A DNA stretch of 64,000 bases from contig JAUHWU010000002.1 in NCBI GenBank assembly GCA_030427065.1, forward strand, positions 22,357-86,356, read 5' to 3'. Both the position numbers and the translations under genes were made by a program. The stretch comes from Gammaproteobacteria bacterium (GTDB taxonomy: Bacteria; Pseudomonadota; Gammaproteobacteria; Pseudomonadales; Pseudohongiellaceae). This document shows, in pieces, positions 38,814 through 47,638 of this stretch; positions within the stretch are counted from its first letter, which is position 1, and the number at the start of each line of letters is the position of its first letter. The notes under the pieces were generated by a model that did no database searches, was not told the origin of the DNA, and saw only the letters and a program-made list of their open reading frames with translations.

Positions 38814-39625
38814 TATTGTGTCCCTTGTTTTTTATTTAATAATTCAAGTAAAGCTTCATTCCATCCAACCGGTCCATAGCCAGTGGTGTGAATCACATTT
38901 TCCTGTGCTAATGCAGGAAAAGCTTTTACCGGCGACTTGATCAGTATTGGAAATTCTGCGAGTTCAAGCATGGAAATATCATTTTCACTGTCACCCAGTG
39001 CGATCACCTTGCAAGAGTGGCCGGTTTTTTCATGATAATAATCTTTCAGCCAGCTGACTGCCTTTCCCTTATCGCACCCGGCGGAAACGTGAACAAAGCG
39101 CCCGCCCTGCTGGGTATCCAGTCCCAGCTTATTCAGGATTTGCTGAAACTCCTTTAAATGCTCCGCGCTGTCCTGCCACTTTAACGGCTCGCCAAACTCT
39201 CTGTGCATGGCTTTTGCAGCGCTGTCTTCATCCAGGCCTGTTACGTCCATCAGATCAGACAAGGACATGTCATTGAAACCGGTAAAACGAAACTTTTTAC
39301 CCTCATCAGAACGTTTTATTTTGCCAAGAATTGCCAGAATATCAGCACGATTCATACCAAAGACTATGCGTCTGTAGTTATGCTCATCAGGCCCATCACA
39401 GGGGAGATACACTGCAGCACCATTTTCTGCGATAAAGGGATCCTGCAGGTCCAATACCTTTCTTAATGGCAGCATTTCAGCGGCGGTTTTACTGCTGCAC
39501 AGAATCAGGGGGATATGCCTTGATTTAAGCAGGTTCAGCGCTTCCTGTGCCGCATGCCAGGCATAAGTATGGTGATCCAGCAAGGTACCATCCAGGTCAG
39601 ATACGACGATATATTCCTGCTTCAT
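38813..39625 (-). CDS. Mannosyl/glucosyl-3-phosphoglycerate phosphatase (HAD)
   Basis: A 270-residue HAD Cof-type phosphatase of the MpgP family. Motif I is DLDGTLLDHH, motif II CSSKTAAEM, and the C-terminal GDSENDISMLELA is motif IV. It should remove the phosphate from glucosyl-3-phosphoglycerate made by the next gene. First gene of the three-gene compatible-solute operon. Confidence 0.87.
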   Translation of the reverse strand: MKQEYIVVSDLDGTLLDHHTYAWHAAQEALNLLKSRHIPLILCSSKTAAEMLPLRKVLDLQDPFIAENGAAVYLPCDGPDEHNYRRIVFGMNRADILAILGKIKRSDEGKKFRFTGFNDMSLSDLMDVTGLDEDSAAKAMHREFGEPLKWQDSAEHLKEFQQILNKLGLDTQQGGRFVHVSAGCDKGKAVSWLKDYYHEKTGHSCKVIALGDSENDISMLELAEFPILIKSPVKAFPALAQENVIHTTGYGPVGWNEALLELLNKKQGTQ

Positions 39626-39719
39626 CTTTTATTTTGACCTTGAAAAAACTATATTGGCTGCTGGTTTGAGACGGTTATTGTTGCTAAACATTTAATCACT
39701 CTTGCTTTCATTATTCTTG

Positions 39720-39836
39720 TCAGGCCAGATACTGCAAGATTGATTCCGCTTCATCATGGTCGGAAATGGCCGGATTGAGCCTTGATGCCTCAATCAGTGT
39801 TACAAAATGGTGCGCACTTTGCCAGCATGCCTGAAA
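39720..39836 (-). pseudogene. Possible gene remnant in the 39.6-40.0 kb gap
   Basis: In this 355-bp gap one minus-strand frame runs 38 codons from an in-frame TGA to TGA at 39722-39720 and reads like a real C-terminus (…FVTLIEASRLNPAISD, ending SILQYLA). It has no start codon and no signal. I read it as the decayed end of a lost gene, at low confidence. The rest of the gap shows nothing. Confidence 0.3.
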
Positions 39837-39980
39837 TCAGTGCTTCATGTGTGATAATTATGTAGAGCAGTTGCCCCCTGACCTGCTTTAAATCATAAAA
39901 TCACATAATCATTTAATCAGCACAGGGCAATAAACGCCCCTGGGCCAACACCTTAAACTAACAACAGGCAAACAATAACC

Positions 39981-40583
39981 ATGTATATAGACACTTCAAC
40001 CCTCAGCAATAAGGAAATGTATAAATTTCTCATCGGTGGGATTGCACCGCGCCCTATTGCCTGGGCGGGGACCCGTAGCAAGGATGGTATCAACAATCTG
40101 GCCCCCTTTTCCTTTTACAATGCTTTCAGCTCCACTCCCCCCATCGTGGGCTTTTCTGCTATTCCCAGGCTCGACGGAAGTAACAAAGATACCCTGCAAA
40201 ACATAATCGACACCGGGTGTTTTACCCTGAGTACTGTCAGTCATAAGCTGGTACAGCAGGCAAGCAAATCCGCTGCCCTGCTGGAACCGCAGGAAGATGA
40301 GTTTGAGTATGCGGAACTTGAGCCGGCGCAGGCACAAAATATCAATGCACCTTATGTGAAAGATGCCTTGCTGGTGTTCGAGTGCACGCTGAACCAGATT
40401 GTCAGCTTTGGCAATCAGGAAGGCGCCGGCAACCTCATTCTGGGAGAAATCAAATTCATCAATATAGATGACTCCATCTATAACGATGGTTATGTAGACA
40501 TTGCCAAACTGGACCCTGTCGGTCGCCTGGCCGGCAACTGGTATTCCACCATTCGCGACCGTTTTGAATTAACCAGAGGTTAA
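39981..40583 (+). CDS. Flavin reductase-like (FMN-binding split barrel) protein
   Basis: A 200-residue protein with the flavin reductase-like fold: IAPRPIAWAGTRSKDGINNLAPFSFYNAFSSTPPIVGFS is the typical FMN-binding opening. Some members reduce flavin for a partner monooxygenase and others act alone. Three bases separate its stop from the BON-protein start, so the two are cotranscribed; the functional link is unclear. Confidence 0.88.
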   Translation: MYIDTSTLSNKEMYKFLIGGIAPRPIAWAGTRSKDGINNLAPFSFYNAFSSTPPIVGFSAIPRLDGSNKDTLQNIIDTGCFTLSTVSHKLVQQASKSAALLEPQEDEFEYAELEPAQAQNINAPYVKDALLVFECTLNQIVSFGNQEGAGNLILGEIKFINIDDSIYNDGYVDIAKLDPVGRLAGNWYSTIRDRFELTRG

Positions 40584-40586
40584 GCC

Positions 40587-41093
40587 ATGAGAATCCTGCT
40601 GTCACTGCTACTCGCCACATCTTGTTTAATCCCCCTGTGTCAGGCACAGGACAATCCGCAAATTGATGATGCCGCAATTACCAGTCAACTGAACAAGGCA
40701 ATCCGTAATGACACGCAGCTTGATGGTGCCGACATTCTGGTAGTAAGTGTTAATGGTTATGTCATGCTTGCCGGTCAGGCCTTGAGTCAGGAGCAAAAAC
40801 AGCAGGCTTCACTGACCACTGCCTTTGCCAGCAATAATATCCGGCGCCTGATGAATGAGCTTGAAATCGTAGAGGCTCTTGATTCCAGTTTTGAGGCCAG
40901 TGACCGGGCAATTCTGGATCAGATAATTGAGGTCATACCCGCCATGTCACCAGCCACAGTCCCGGTAATTCATAATGGTGTCGTGCATTTATTGGGACAG
41001 GTGACCCGCAGTGAAGGCGACGAAGTCGCCAACGCTGTAAGCCGCATGAGTGGTGTAAAAAATATTCGGCTCAGCTACGAATATATTCAATAA
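40587..41093 (+). CDS. Periplasmic BON-domain protein
   Basis: A 168-residue protein with a signal peptide (about 1-20, no lipobox) and two BON domains (about 28-95 and 105-168). VVSVNGYVMLAGQ and VVHLLGQVTRSEGDEVANAVSRMSGVKNI are the two characteristic strands. BON domains bind lipids or other envelope ligands, as in OsmY and DolP. AGAGG lies seven bases before the ATG. Confidence 0.87.
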   Translation: MRILLSLLLATSCLIPLCQAQDNPQIDDAAITSQLNKAIRNDTQLDGADILVVSVNGYVMLAGQALSQEQKQQASLTTAFASNNIRRLMNELEIVEALDSSFEASDRAILDQIIEVIPAMSPATVPVIHNGVVHLLGQVTRSEGDEVANAVSRMSGVKNIRLSYEYIQ

Positions 41094-41144
41094 TTTAAAG
41101 TCAGGAAAAATTTCAAGTCATAAAGTTAAAATTGTAGGTAAAAA

Positions 41145-41172
41145 AAAAGGGTCGCAATAGCGACCCTTTTTA
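41145..41172. terminator. Bidirectional terminator
   Basis: Stem aaaagggtcgc (41145-41155) with gcgaccctttt (41160-41170), flanked by an A-run and a T-run, between the BON gene (+) and the Vgb-like gene (-). Confidence 0.92.
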
Positions 41173-41188
41173 TTGAAGACGATTGCTC

Positions 41189-43351
41189 CTAGTAATCCAG
41201 AGGCGTGTCTCTTATCTGGAACTGAACCATCTTGCCGGTCGTTCCTTTACCACCTTCTGTGTGCCAGATCAGATGAGTACCGTAGTTGGCCCAGATACTG
41301 CGACCTTTCCAGCCCAGATCAGGATCGTCAACACGGGCATCCAGACCCCGGCTGTAGAAACCCAGTGGATAAGGCACTCGCATATAGGTCCAGTCGCCAC
41401 TTTCAGGATCAAGGGCAATCAGGGAATCAGACCATGAACCATTAATGATCGGGGTATCCTTGCCCAGCCCGGTTATATCATGCTGGTCTACCCAACCAAA
41501 ATAATGGAAGTCGGCAGGCACATCGGTATTGCCAATTTTAGGGCCCGGTGTTTCATAAAGCGTCCAGCCAGCCTCACAATGAGTCCCCATCTCAGTGCCT
41601 GGGCCATTGAGTACCGGGCAGGCGCTACGATCAAGGTAAGCCCAGTGGGAACTCCCTGCCAGGGCAACCCATGGATTACCCTTGCTATCCAGATCCATGC
41701 CACGCGGATCAAAGCCGGGATCAGGAATCGCATAGACTTCAGAAATGCAGGTTTCAGGAGGATTTGACCCTCTATCCAGTCTTACGATTGAACCGAAGGG
41801 ATGCAGAGCGCTGTTTTCATTCGCTCCCCAAACGATATCACTGTTGTTTGGATCGGGAATGACCGTGTACAGATTGGCCTGAATTTCAGTATCAAGATTT
41901 GGATCGACTTCTTCACCCCAGGCATTCCATGGACGGGTAATAACACCATCACCATTGGTATCAATAATCTGCGGACACCAGCCCTGGGAAGCTTCTTCGT
42001 CATGAGTCAGGTCAAATTCTCTGGTATTCACCCAGCCAAAAACAGGGCCCAGTAATTCATTGAAGTACAGGGTATCGTCAGGATCAGTACCGAACTGCAG
42101 GTGATGGGTGGCGAAACAGGTATCAATCAGTTCAAACTCACCGGTTGCCGGATCATAAACAGAGGCCTGGCGATTGCTGAAGTTTCGTGGGTAATATTCA
42201 GAGAACTTGTTACCGGAATCACGATCACAATAATCCGGCTGGTCATTACGCACCTTCGAGGTAATCCAGACGCGACCATCGGGACCCAGCATGGCATTGT
42301 GCGGATCGGAAGGGTTTTCAGGACCCCACAAGTGCTCATAGCCCCAGAAGTTTGATGGCTGTCCCGGTGGTGGGAAACGTGAATTAACTTCACGGGGATC
42401 TTCACGAGTTGGAATCACGACGTCATAGGCATCATTGGTGATCGGGTCAACAATAGACAAAAGACCATGACCTGAAGAAACTGCATAGGTCGGCCCATAG
42501 GCATTGACTGTAGGATTGTTTTTGTCAGTGGTGATTTCATCATGCATGAAATCAGTATCACCACCAATATCGCGCAAGGTGACGACAATATTACGCTCGA
42601 TACCCTCGGGACGAGGCGGTACTGGAGGCAGCGCACCGGCTTCGATACGATCAGTCCAGGCAGCCATCATGGAGGACATTCCGGGGAGACCAAACTGGGC
42701 GAAATTACCAAACATGGAACCGCCACGTACGCCGGTCTGGGTTCGGTATATCCAGGCTTCTTCAGAGGAATCAAAGCCAAGCGCATCCATATGACCCAGG
42801 GTACGGGTTATCTCGTTACCTATCTGGTGACAAAAGCCGCAATCGCTTTTGAATTCATGCATCATGCGCTTCTGGCTGTTAATTGCCGGTGCAAATCCCT
42901 GTCTTGCTTCCCCTTCCGCTGTTAATACATCATCCCCTGGAAACTCCATCAGGGAGACCCAGTAATCAGCAGGATACACTTTGGCGGCTTCAGCCGGACT
43001 GCTCGCCACCACGGCGGTCAGATCCAGACCCCGGTCACCAGGACGCCCTTCCACAGACTCGGAATCTGCCAGACCATATCCCCTCACCCATACGTTGTAT
43101 GTTGCTTCAGGGAGCTGCGGCAATACATAGTTGCCATCATCATCAGTAACCACAATTTTGATATAGGGGGTATTGGTTTCCCTGGTTTCTGCAATGACCC
43201 AGACTCCCGCTTCCGGGCCGTTTTCACTGGTCACCTTTCCCGTGATGTAGCCATCCGGATATTTGCGCTCACCCGCCATGGGTGCCTGAGCCATTACAGT
43301 GCTGCTGATTAGTAACAGCCCAAAAGTAATAGCGCCTAGTAAATTCTTCAT
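41189..43351 (-). CDS. Exported Vgb-like propeller protein with heme site and CarboxypepD domain
   Basis: A 720-residue protein; ATG 43351 has AGGAGG four bases upstream and starts a signal peptide (to about AQ, 22). A carboxypeptidase-regulatory-like fold (about 32-90, GYITGKVTSENGPEAGVWV...DDDGNYVLPQLPEATYNV) is followed by CGFCH (171-175, one heme-binding site). The remainder is a large propeller like virginiamycin B lyase/streptogramin lyase repeats, without obvious lyase catalysis. It may be a periplasmic redox enzyme. The local genes give no substrate. Confidence 0.78.
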   Translation of the reverse strand: MKNLLGAITFGLLLISSTVMAQAPMAGERKYPDGYITGKVTSENGPEAGVWVIAETRETNTPYIKIVVTDDDGNYVLPQLPEATYNVWVRGYGLADSESVEGRPGDRGLDLTAVVASSPAEAAKVYPADYWVSLMEFPGDDVLTAEGEARQGFAPAINSQKRMMHEFKSDCGFCHQIGNEITRTLGHMDALGFDSSEEAWIYRTQTGVRGGSMFGNFAQFGLPGMSSMMAAWTDRIEAGALPPVPPRPEGIERNIVVTLRDIGGDTDFMHDEITTDKNNPTVNAYGPTYAVSSGHGLLSIVDPITNDAYDVVIPTREDPREVNSRFPPPGQPSNFWGYEHLWGPENPSDPHNAMLGPDGRVWITSKVRNDQPDYCDRDSGNKFSEYYPRNFSNRQASVYDPATGEFELIDTCFATHHLQFGTDPDDTLYFNELLGPVFGWVNTREFDLTHDEEASQGWCPQIIDTNGDGVITRPWNAWGEEVDPNLDTEIQANLYTVIPDPNNSDIVWGANENSALHPFGSIVRLDRGSNPPETCISEVYAIPDPGFDPRGMDLDSKGNPWVALAGSSHWAYLDRSACPVLNGPGTEMGTHCEAGWTLYETPGPKIGNTDVPADFHYFGWVDQHDITGLGKDTPIINGSWSDSLIALDPESGDWTYMRVPYPLGFYSRGLDARVDDPDLGWKGRSIWANYGTHLIWHTEGGKGTTGKMVQFQIRDTPLDY

Positions 43352-43644
43352 AGATCCTCCTAAAGATGACCCTGTGATAAGATAATGAGTAAGAAAAAAT
43401 GGGTTTTGAAAATTATTATAATATTTCATTCCCCCCAGGGAATTGCCCAGTATACCTGACTTTTTTTTCGATATTAATGCTTTTCTCCTGACCTTTGACA
43501 GACATTCTGGAAGCAAACTAACAGGGTTTCGTTTTCCCTGTAATCACAATACAATCTTGCGCCTTCCATACCGGATTTTACCCTGATCAGGTCACACAGC
43601 GATGTGCACAGGGCAATGAAAAGAATTACCAATCAGAGGTTTTA

Positions 43645-45825
43645 ATGTCTAACAATATTTCAGCCAATAACCTGCAAATTTCCCGTGCACTCTATGACTT
43701 CATTGATAAAGAGGCGACTCCTGGTTCAGGTATTACAGCAGACCAGTTCTGGGATTGTCTGGCCGCCCTGATTGCTGAATTTTCTCCAAGAAACAAGGCC
43801 TTGCTGAATAAAAGAGACAATCTTCAGGCACAGATTGACGACTGGCACAAGGCCCACGATATGGCCTACTACCTGGCCCATCGTGACGAGTACAAACAAT
43901 TTCTGCTGGATATAGGCTACCTGGTCCCGGAAGGGGATGATTTCAGGATAAGCACCTGGAATTCAGATTTTGAAATATCCATTGTCGCCGGTCCGCAGCT
44001 TGTCGTGCCGGTGATGAATGCACGCTATGCCCTGAATGCCGCAAATGCGCGCTGGGGCAGCCTGTTTGATGCCCTGTATGGAACCGATGTGATTCCATTT
44101 AGTGGTGAGGAACAAAAAGGCTATGACGCGACCAGGGGACAGGCGGTAATTGACTGGGCCGATGAATTCCTCGATCAGGCAATTCCTCTTGAAAACGGAC
44201 GTCATGCCCAGGTGCGTGAATACAGACTTATCAATCAGGATGGCCACATCGTACTGCAGGTAGAGCTTAATGATGGCAGCATTACCCAGCTGACCAACCA
44301 GGACAAGCTGGTGGGCTGGCAGGGGTTTTCCGAGGCCCCGGAAGCAATGTTGTTTGTGAATCATGGCCTGCATATTGAAATGCAGATAGATAATGATAGC
44401 CAGATTGGCAAACAGCACCATGCCAATATCAAGGATATCGTGATGGAATCAGCCATGACTACTATCCAGGATTGCGAGGACTCAGTCGCCGCTGTGGATG
44501 GTAACGACAAAGTTGCGGTCTATCGCAACTGGCTTGGCCTGATGCGCGGTTCCTTGCAGGAAACTTTTGAGAAAGGCGGCAAACCAATTACCCGAATGCT
44601 GAATCAGGATCGCTTTTACAAAGGTACCAGTGGAGAAACGGTTTCCATGCAGGGCCGCAGCCTGTTACTGGTTCGTAATGTCGGCCACCTGATGACCACC
44701 GATGCAGTATTGGACCAGGATGGAAACGAAGTCCCCGAAGGTATTCTGGACGCCATGGTCACAACCCTGTGCAGCAAGCACGACCTGATGCGTAACAGCC
44801 CCTTCCGCAATAGCCGAAATGGCAATATCTATATCGTCAAACCCAAAATGCATGGTCCGGAAGAAGCAGCCTTTACCAATGACCTGTTTAATGCGGTTGA
44901 AGATGCACTCGGCCTTGACCGCAATACCATCAAGGTTGGCGTAATGGATGAAGAACGGCGCACCAGCGTTAACCTGAAAGAATGTATCAGGGCCGTGAGG
45001 GAGCGAGTCTTCTTTATCAATACCGGCTTTCTCGACAGAACCGGTGACGAGATTCATACCAGCATGCATGCCGGCCCGTTCCTGCCCAAGGATGCCGTGA
45101 AGGGACAACCATGGATAAGCGCTTATGAAAACTCCAATGTGGATATCGGCATTAAATGCGGTTTCATTGGCAAGGCACAAATAGGCAAAGGTATGTGGGC
45201 AAAACCTGACATGATGGCAGACATGATGAATCAGAAAGTCGCTCACCCCAATGTCGGCGCAAATTGTGCCTGGGTTCCCTCCCCGACAGCGGCAACCCTG
45301 CATGCCATCCATTATCATCAGATTAATGTTACCGTGACCCAACGCCGTCTGGCCTCACGCACTCCTGCCAGCGTCGACGACATTCTGACCATTCCACTGA
45401 TGATTGAAAACAACCTGTCCGCTGAAGAAATCCAGAATGAGGTGGACAATAATGCGCAGGGAATCCTGGGGTATGTGGTACGCTGGATTGATCATGGCGT
45501 CGGTTGCTCCAAAGTCCCCGATATTAACAATGTTGGCTTGATGGAAGACCGTGCCACATGTCGCATTTCCAGCCAGCACATAGCCAACTGGTTATGCCAT
45601 GGTATCTGCTCTGAAGAACAGGTTATGGAATCCATGAAGCGCATGGCTAAAATTGTTGATGAACAAAATGCCAGTGACCCTACCTATCGGAATATGGCAC
45701 CGGATTTTGATGGGATCGCTTTTCAGGCCGCCTGTGATCTGGTTTTCAAAGGCATGGAACAGCCCAATGGCTACACCGAACCAGTGCTGCATGCGCGACG
45801 AAAAGAACTGAAAAGTAAAAGTTAA
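43645..45825 (+). CDS. glcB: Malate synthase G
   Basis: A 726-residue cytoplasmic enzyme condensing glyoxylate and acetyl-CoA to malate, at the usual family length (about 720). [18 protein letters not shown] region (here [14 protein letters not shown]), [31 protein letters not shown] and the closing [14 protein letters not shown] are all G-isoform motifs. Malate synthase G is used when cells grow on glycolate or two-carbon products and fits with the window's PQQ dehydrogenases. It has its own start 293 bp from the divergent Vgb-like gene. Confidence 0.97.
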   Translation: MSNNISANNLQISRALYDFIDKEATPGSGITADQFWDCLAALIAEFSPRNKALLNKRDNLQAQIDDWHKAHDMAYYLAHRDEYKQFLLDIGYLVPEGDDFRISTWNSDFEISIVAGPQLVVPVMNARYALNAANARWGSLFDALYGTDVIPFSGEEQKGYDATRGQAVIDWADEFLDQAIPLENGRHAQVREYRLINQDGHIVLQVELNDGSITQLTNQDKLVGWQGFSEAPEAMLFVNHGLHIEMQIDNDSQIGKQHHANIKDIVMESAMTTIQDCEDSVAAVDGNDKVAVYRNWLGLMRGSLQETFEKGGKPITRMLNQDRFYKGTSGETVSMQGRSLLLVRNVGHLMTTDAVLDQDGNEVPEGILDAMVTTLCSKHDLMRNSPFRNSRNGNIYIVKPKMHGPEEAAFTNDLFNAVEDALGLDRNTIKVGVMDEERRTSVNLKECIRAVRERVFFINTGFLDRTGDEIHTSMHAGPFLPKDAVKGQPWISAYENSNVDIGIKCGFIGKAQIGKGMWAKPDMMADMMNQKVAHPNVGANCAWVPSPTAATLHAIHYHQINVTVTQRRLASRTPASVDDILTIPLMIENNLSAEEIQNEVDNNAQGILGYVVRWIDHGVGCSKVPDINNVGLMEDRATCRISSQHIANWLCHGICSEEQVMESMKRMAKIVDEQNASDPTYRNMAPDFDGIAFQAACDLVFKGMEQPNGYTEPVLHARRKELKSKS

Positions 45826-45849
45826 AAGGAACCTCCAGGGAGACAGGCA

Positions 45850-46656
45850 ATGCTTACTGTAAAAACAAAAATACTGTTAGTAACCAGCCTGTTTTTAGGA
45901 TTCACCTGCACGCTTGCGCAGGCTCAACTCCCCTCCCCCAACTCAACAGGGGTGAGTTCCGGACATACGCATCTGATCGTACCCAATGTTGCCAAACATC
46001 GGGAAATCTGGAAATTACTGGGCGGCGTTGAACGCTCTTCAGGGCGGTTGCAGGCACTGATGTTCCCGGGCATGTTCATCCTGTTACGGGAAGGCCGGCC
46101 TACGGTCTCTTCCGTGGACACCACGGCGAATCATATTGGCTTTACAGTCAATGATTACAGTCTCTACAAGGCCAAGCTTGAAGCGGTTGGTGCCAGTTTC
46201 TTCCTCGATGATGGCAAAGGACAGATTATCGCCGACCTGCCAGATGGTGTGCGAATTGAGCTGGCTGTGGATGCGCAACAGGACTTACCTATTGTGTTTC
46301 ATCATACCCATCTGTCAGCTGTCGATGGTGTGGGTCTGAGACAATGGTATGTTGATGTCTTTGGGGCTGATGTTGGAGAGAGACGAGGCATGCCCTCGGC
46401 TGTCATTCCCGGAGGGCGTGTTGACTTTCTTCCTGACATCAATAGCGATCCCTTGCCAACCCAGGGCACGGCTATCGACCATATTGGATTTGAAGTAGCT
46501 GACCTGGATGCTTTCGCCCAAAGAATGGATACCATCGGGATTGTCTTTAATCGGGCGCCTGACTGCATTGCAGAAATCAAACTTTGCATTGCCTTTATCA
46601 CCGACCCAAAAGGCACCTACATTGAACTGACACAGGGTTTAGTGCATATAAAGTAG
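45850..46656 (+). CDS. Exported VOC (glyoxalase/dioxygenase fold) protein
   Basis: A 268-residue protein with a signal peptide (about 1-25, ending LAQA) and two vicinal-oxygen-chelate modules, GHTHLIVPNVAKHREIWKLLGG and HHTHLSAVDGVGLRQWYVDVFGAD. Paired His/Glu metal positions (H, H and E in KGTYIELTQG) are visible. It follows glcB by 24 bp with its own GGAG, so may be cotranscribed. Substrate unknown. Confidence 0.82.
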   Translation: MLTVKTKILLVTSLFLGFTCTLAQAQLPSPNSTGVSSGHTHLIVPNVAKHREIWKLLGGVERSSGRLQALMFPGMFILLREGRPTVSSVDTTANHIGFTVNDYSLYKAKLEAVGASFFLDDGKGQIIADLPDGVRIELAVDAQQDLPIVFHHTHLSAVDGVGLRQWYVDVFGADVGERRGMPSAVIPGGRVDFLPDINSDPLPTQGTAIDHIGFEVADLDAFAQRMDTIGIVFNRAPDCIAEIKLCIAFITDPKGTYIELTQGLVHIK

Positions 46657-46779
46657 TGTTAAATAATATTTACCTCACGCAAGTTTAACTTTAAAAAAAT
46701 TTACTATTTTTTTTATGATCCAATGAATTTTCTCCAGCGTAAATTTTTTTCGCATTACAACATGGGAGAAAGTAACGAA

Positions 46780-47565
46780 ATGAAACGCAACTCTTCAATT
46801 GTTAAATTTTTTGCTGTTAAAACTTTCCTGATTTTTTCCGCCCCGGCTTTTTCGCAATCCTTTTATGTGTCAGGATCTGTAGGGCAAAATTATCAGGATG
46901 ATACTTTTAATAATGGGACTTTCACCTCTGCGTTTACTACAGGCGCAGTCACTGGTGTAACACCACCACTTAATATCCCTGCCGATAGCCCGGTTTCCTG
47001 GAATACCGATTACGACAACGGCAATGCATTCAACCTGGCTGTTGGTATGGCAAGAGACAATTACCGTTTTGAATTGGAATATTCACAAACCGAAGCTGAC
47101 GTGGACGGGCACCAGGGTGTTACCGCTGCAGGTATTGACTTTTCAGCTATTGATGCCGGTGTTCTCATTTCAGGTAATGTTGGTGATCTGGGTGTATCAA
47201 CAGCGGCTCTGGTAGCTGCTGGCCAGGGCAAACTGGAAACCTCTGCCCTGATGCTGAATGCCTACTACGATTACAAAACTGATTCTGCCTTTACCCCTTA
47301 TGTAGGGATTGGTATCGGTACAGCAACGACTGATCTTGAATTCAGTCCTTCCGGTGTGGGTGTCATCAGTAATGATGACAATACTTTTGTCTATCAGCTC
47401 ATCCTCGGTGCCAGCTATACCTTTACCGACAACCTGGGCGTCTTTGCCAGCTATATCTATCGTGATGCTGATGAAGCCTCACTGAATGCATCACTACTGC
47501 CCGCCCGTTTTGAAATCAATAATGAATCCAGTCTGCTGAATGTTGGCCTGAAATTTTCATTCTGA
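46780..47565 (+). CDS. Outer-membrane beta-barrel protein (OmpA/OprF-like porin fold)
   Basis: A 261-residue protein; the ATG at 46780 begins a signal peptide ending AFSQ. Sequence alternates in strands with GG/NN/D-rich turns (FYVSGSVGQNY, NAYYDYKTDSAFTPYVGIGIGTATTD) and ends in NVGLKFSF, a C-terminal aromatic signature for barrel insertion. It fits the opacity/OmpW-like eight-stranded group. An 18-residue longer start is possible. Confidence 0.82.
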   Translation: MKRNSSIVKFFAVKTFLIFSAPAFSQSFYVSGSVGQNYQDDTFNNGTFTSAFTTGAVTGVTPPLNIPADSPVSWNTDYDNGNAFNLAVGMARDNYRFELEYSQTEADVDGHQGVTAAGIDFSAIDAGVLISGNVGDLGVSTAALVAAGQGKLETSALMLNAYYDYKTDSAFTPYVGIGIGTATTDLEFSPSGVGVISNDDNTFVYQLILGASYTFTDNLGVFASYIYRDADEASLNASLLPARFEINNESSLLNVGLKFSF

Positions 47566-47576
47566 TATTCAGGCAT

Positions 47577-47607
47577 AAAAAAAGGCCAGTATAGGCTGGC
47601 CTTTTTT
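47577..47607. terminator. Bidirectional terminator
   Basis: Stem aaaaaaaggccag (47577-47589) with ctggcctttttt (47596-47607), loop tatagg, between the OMP gene (+) and the second PQQ dehydrogenase (-). Confidence 0.92.
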
Positions 47608-47638
47608 ATTCATGATGCTCCACGATCTTTTGAAGATT

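Noticed and set aside
44665..45342. Long open frame opposite the malate synthase gene
   Set aside because: It lies within a clearly conserved gene on the other strand, shows no family motif and no ribosome site, so it is a shadow of glcB codon bias.
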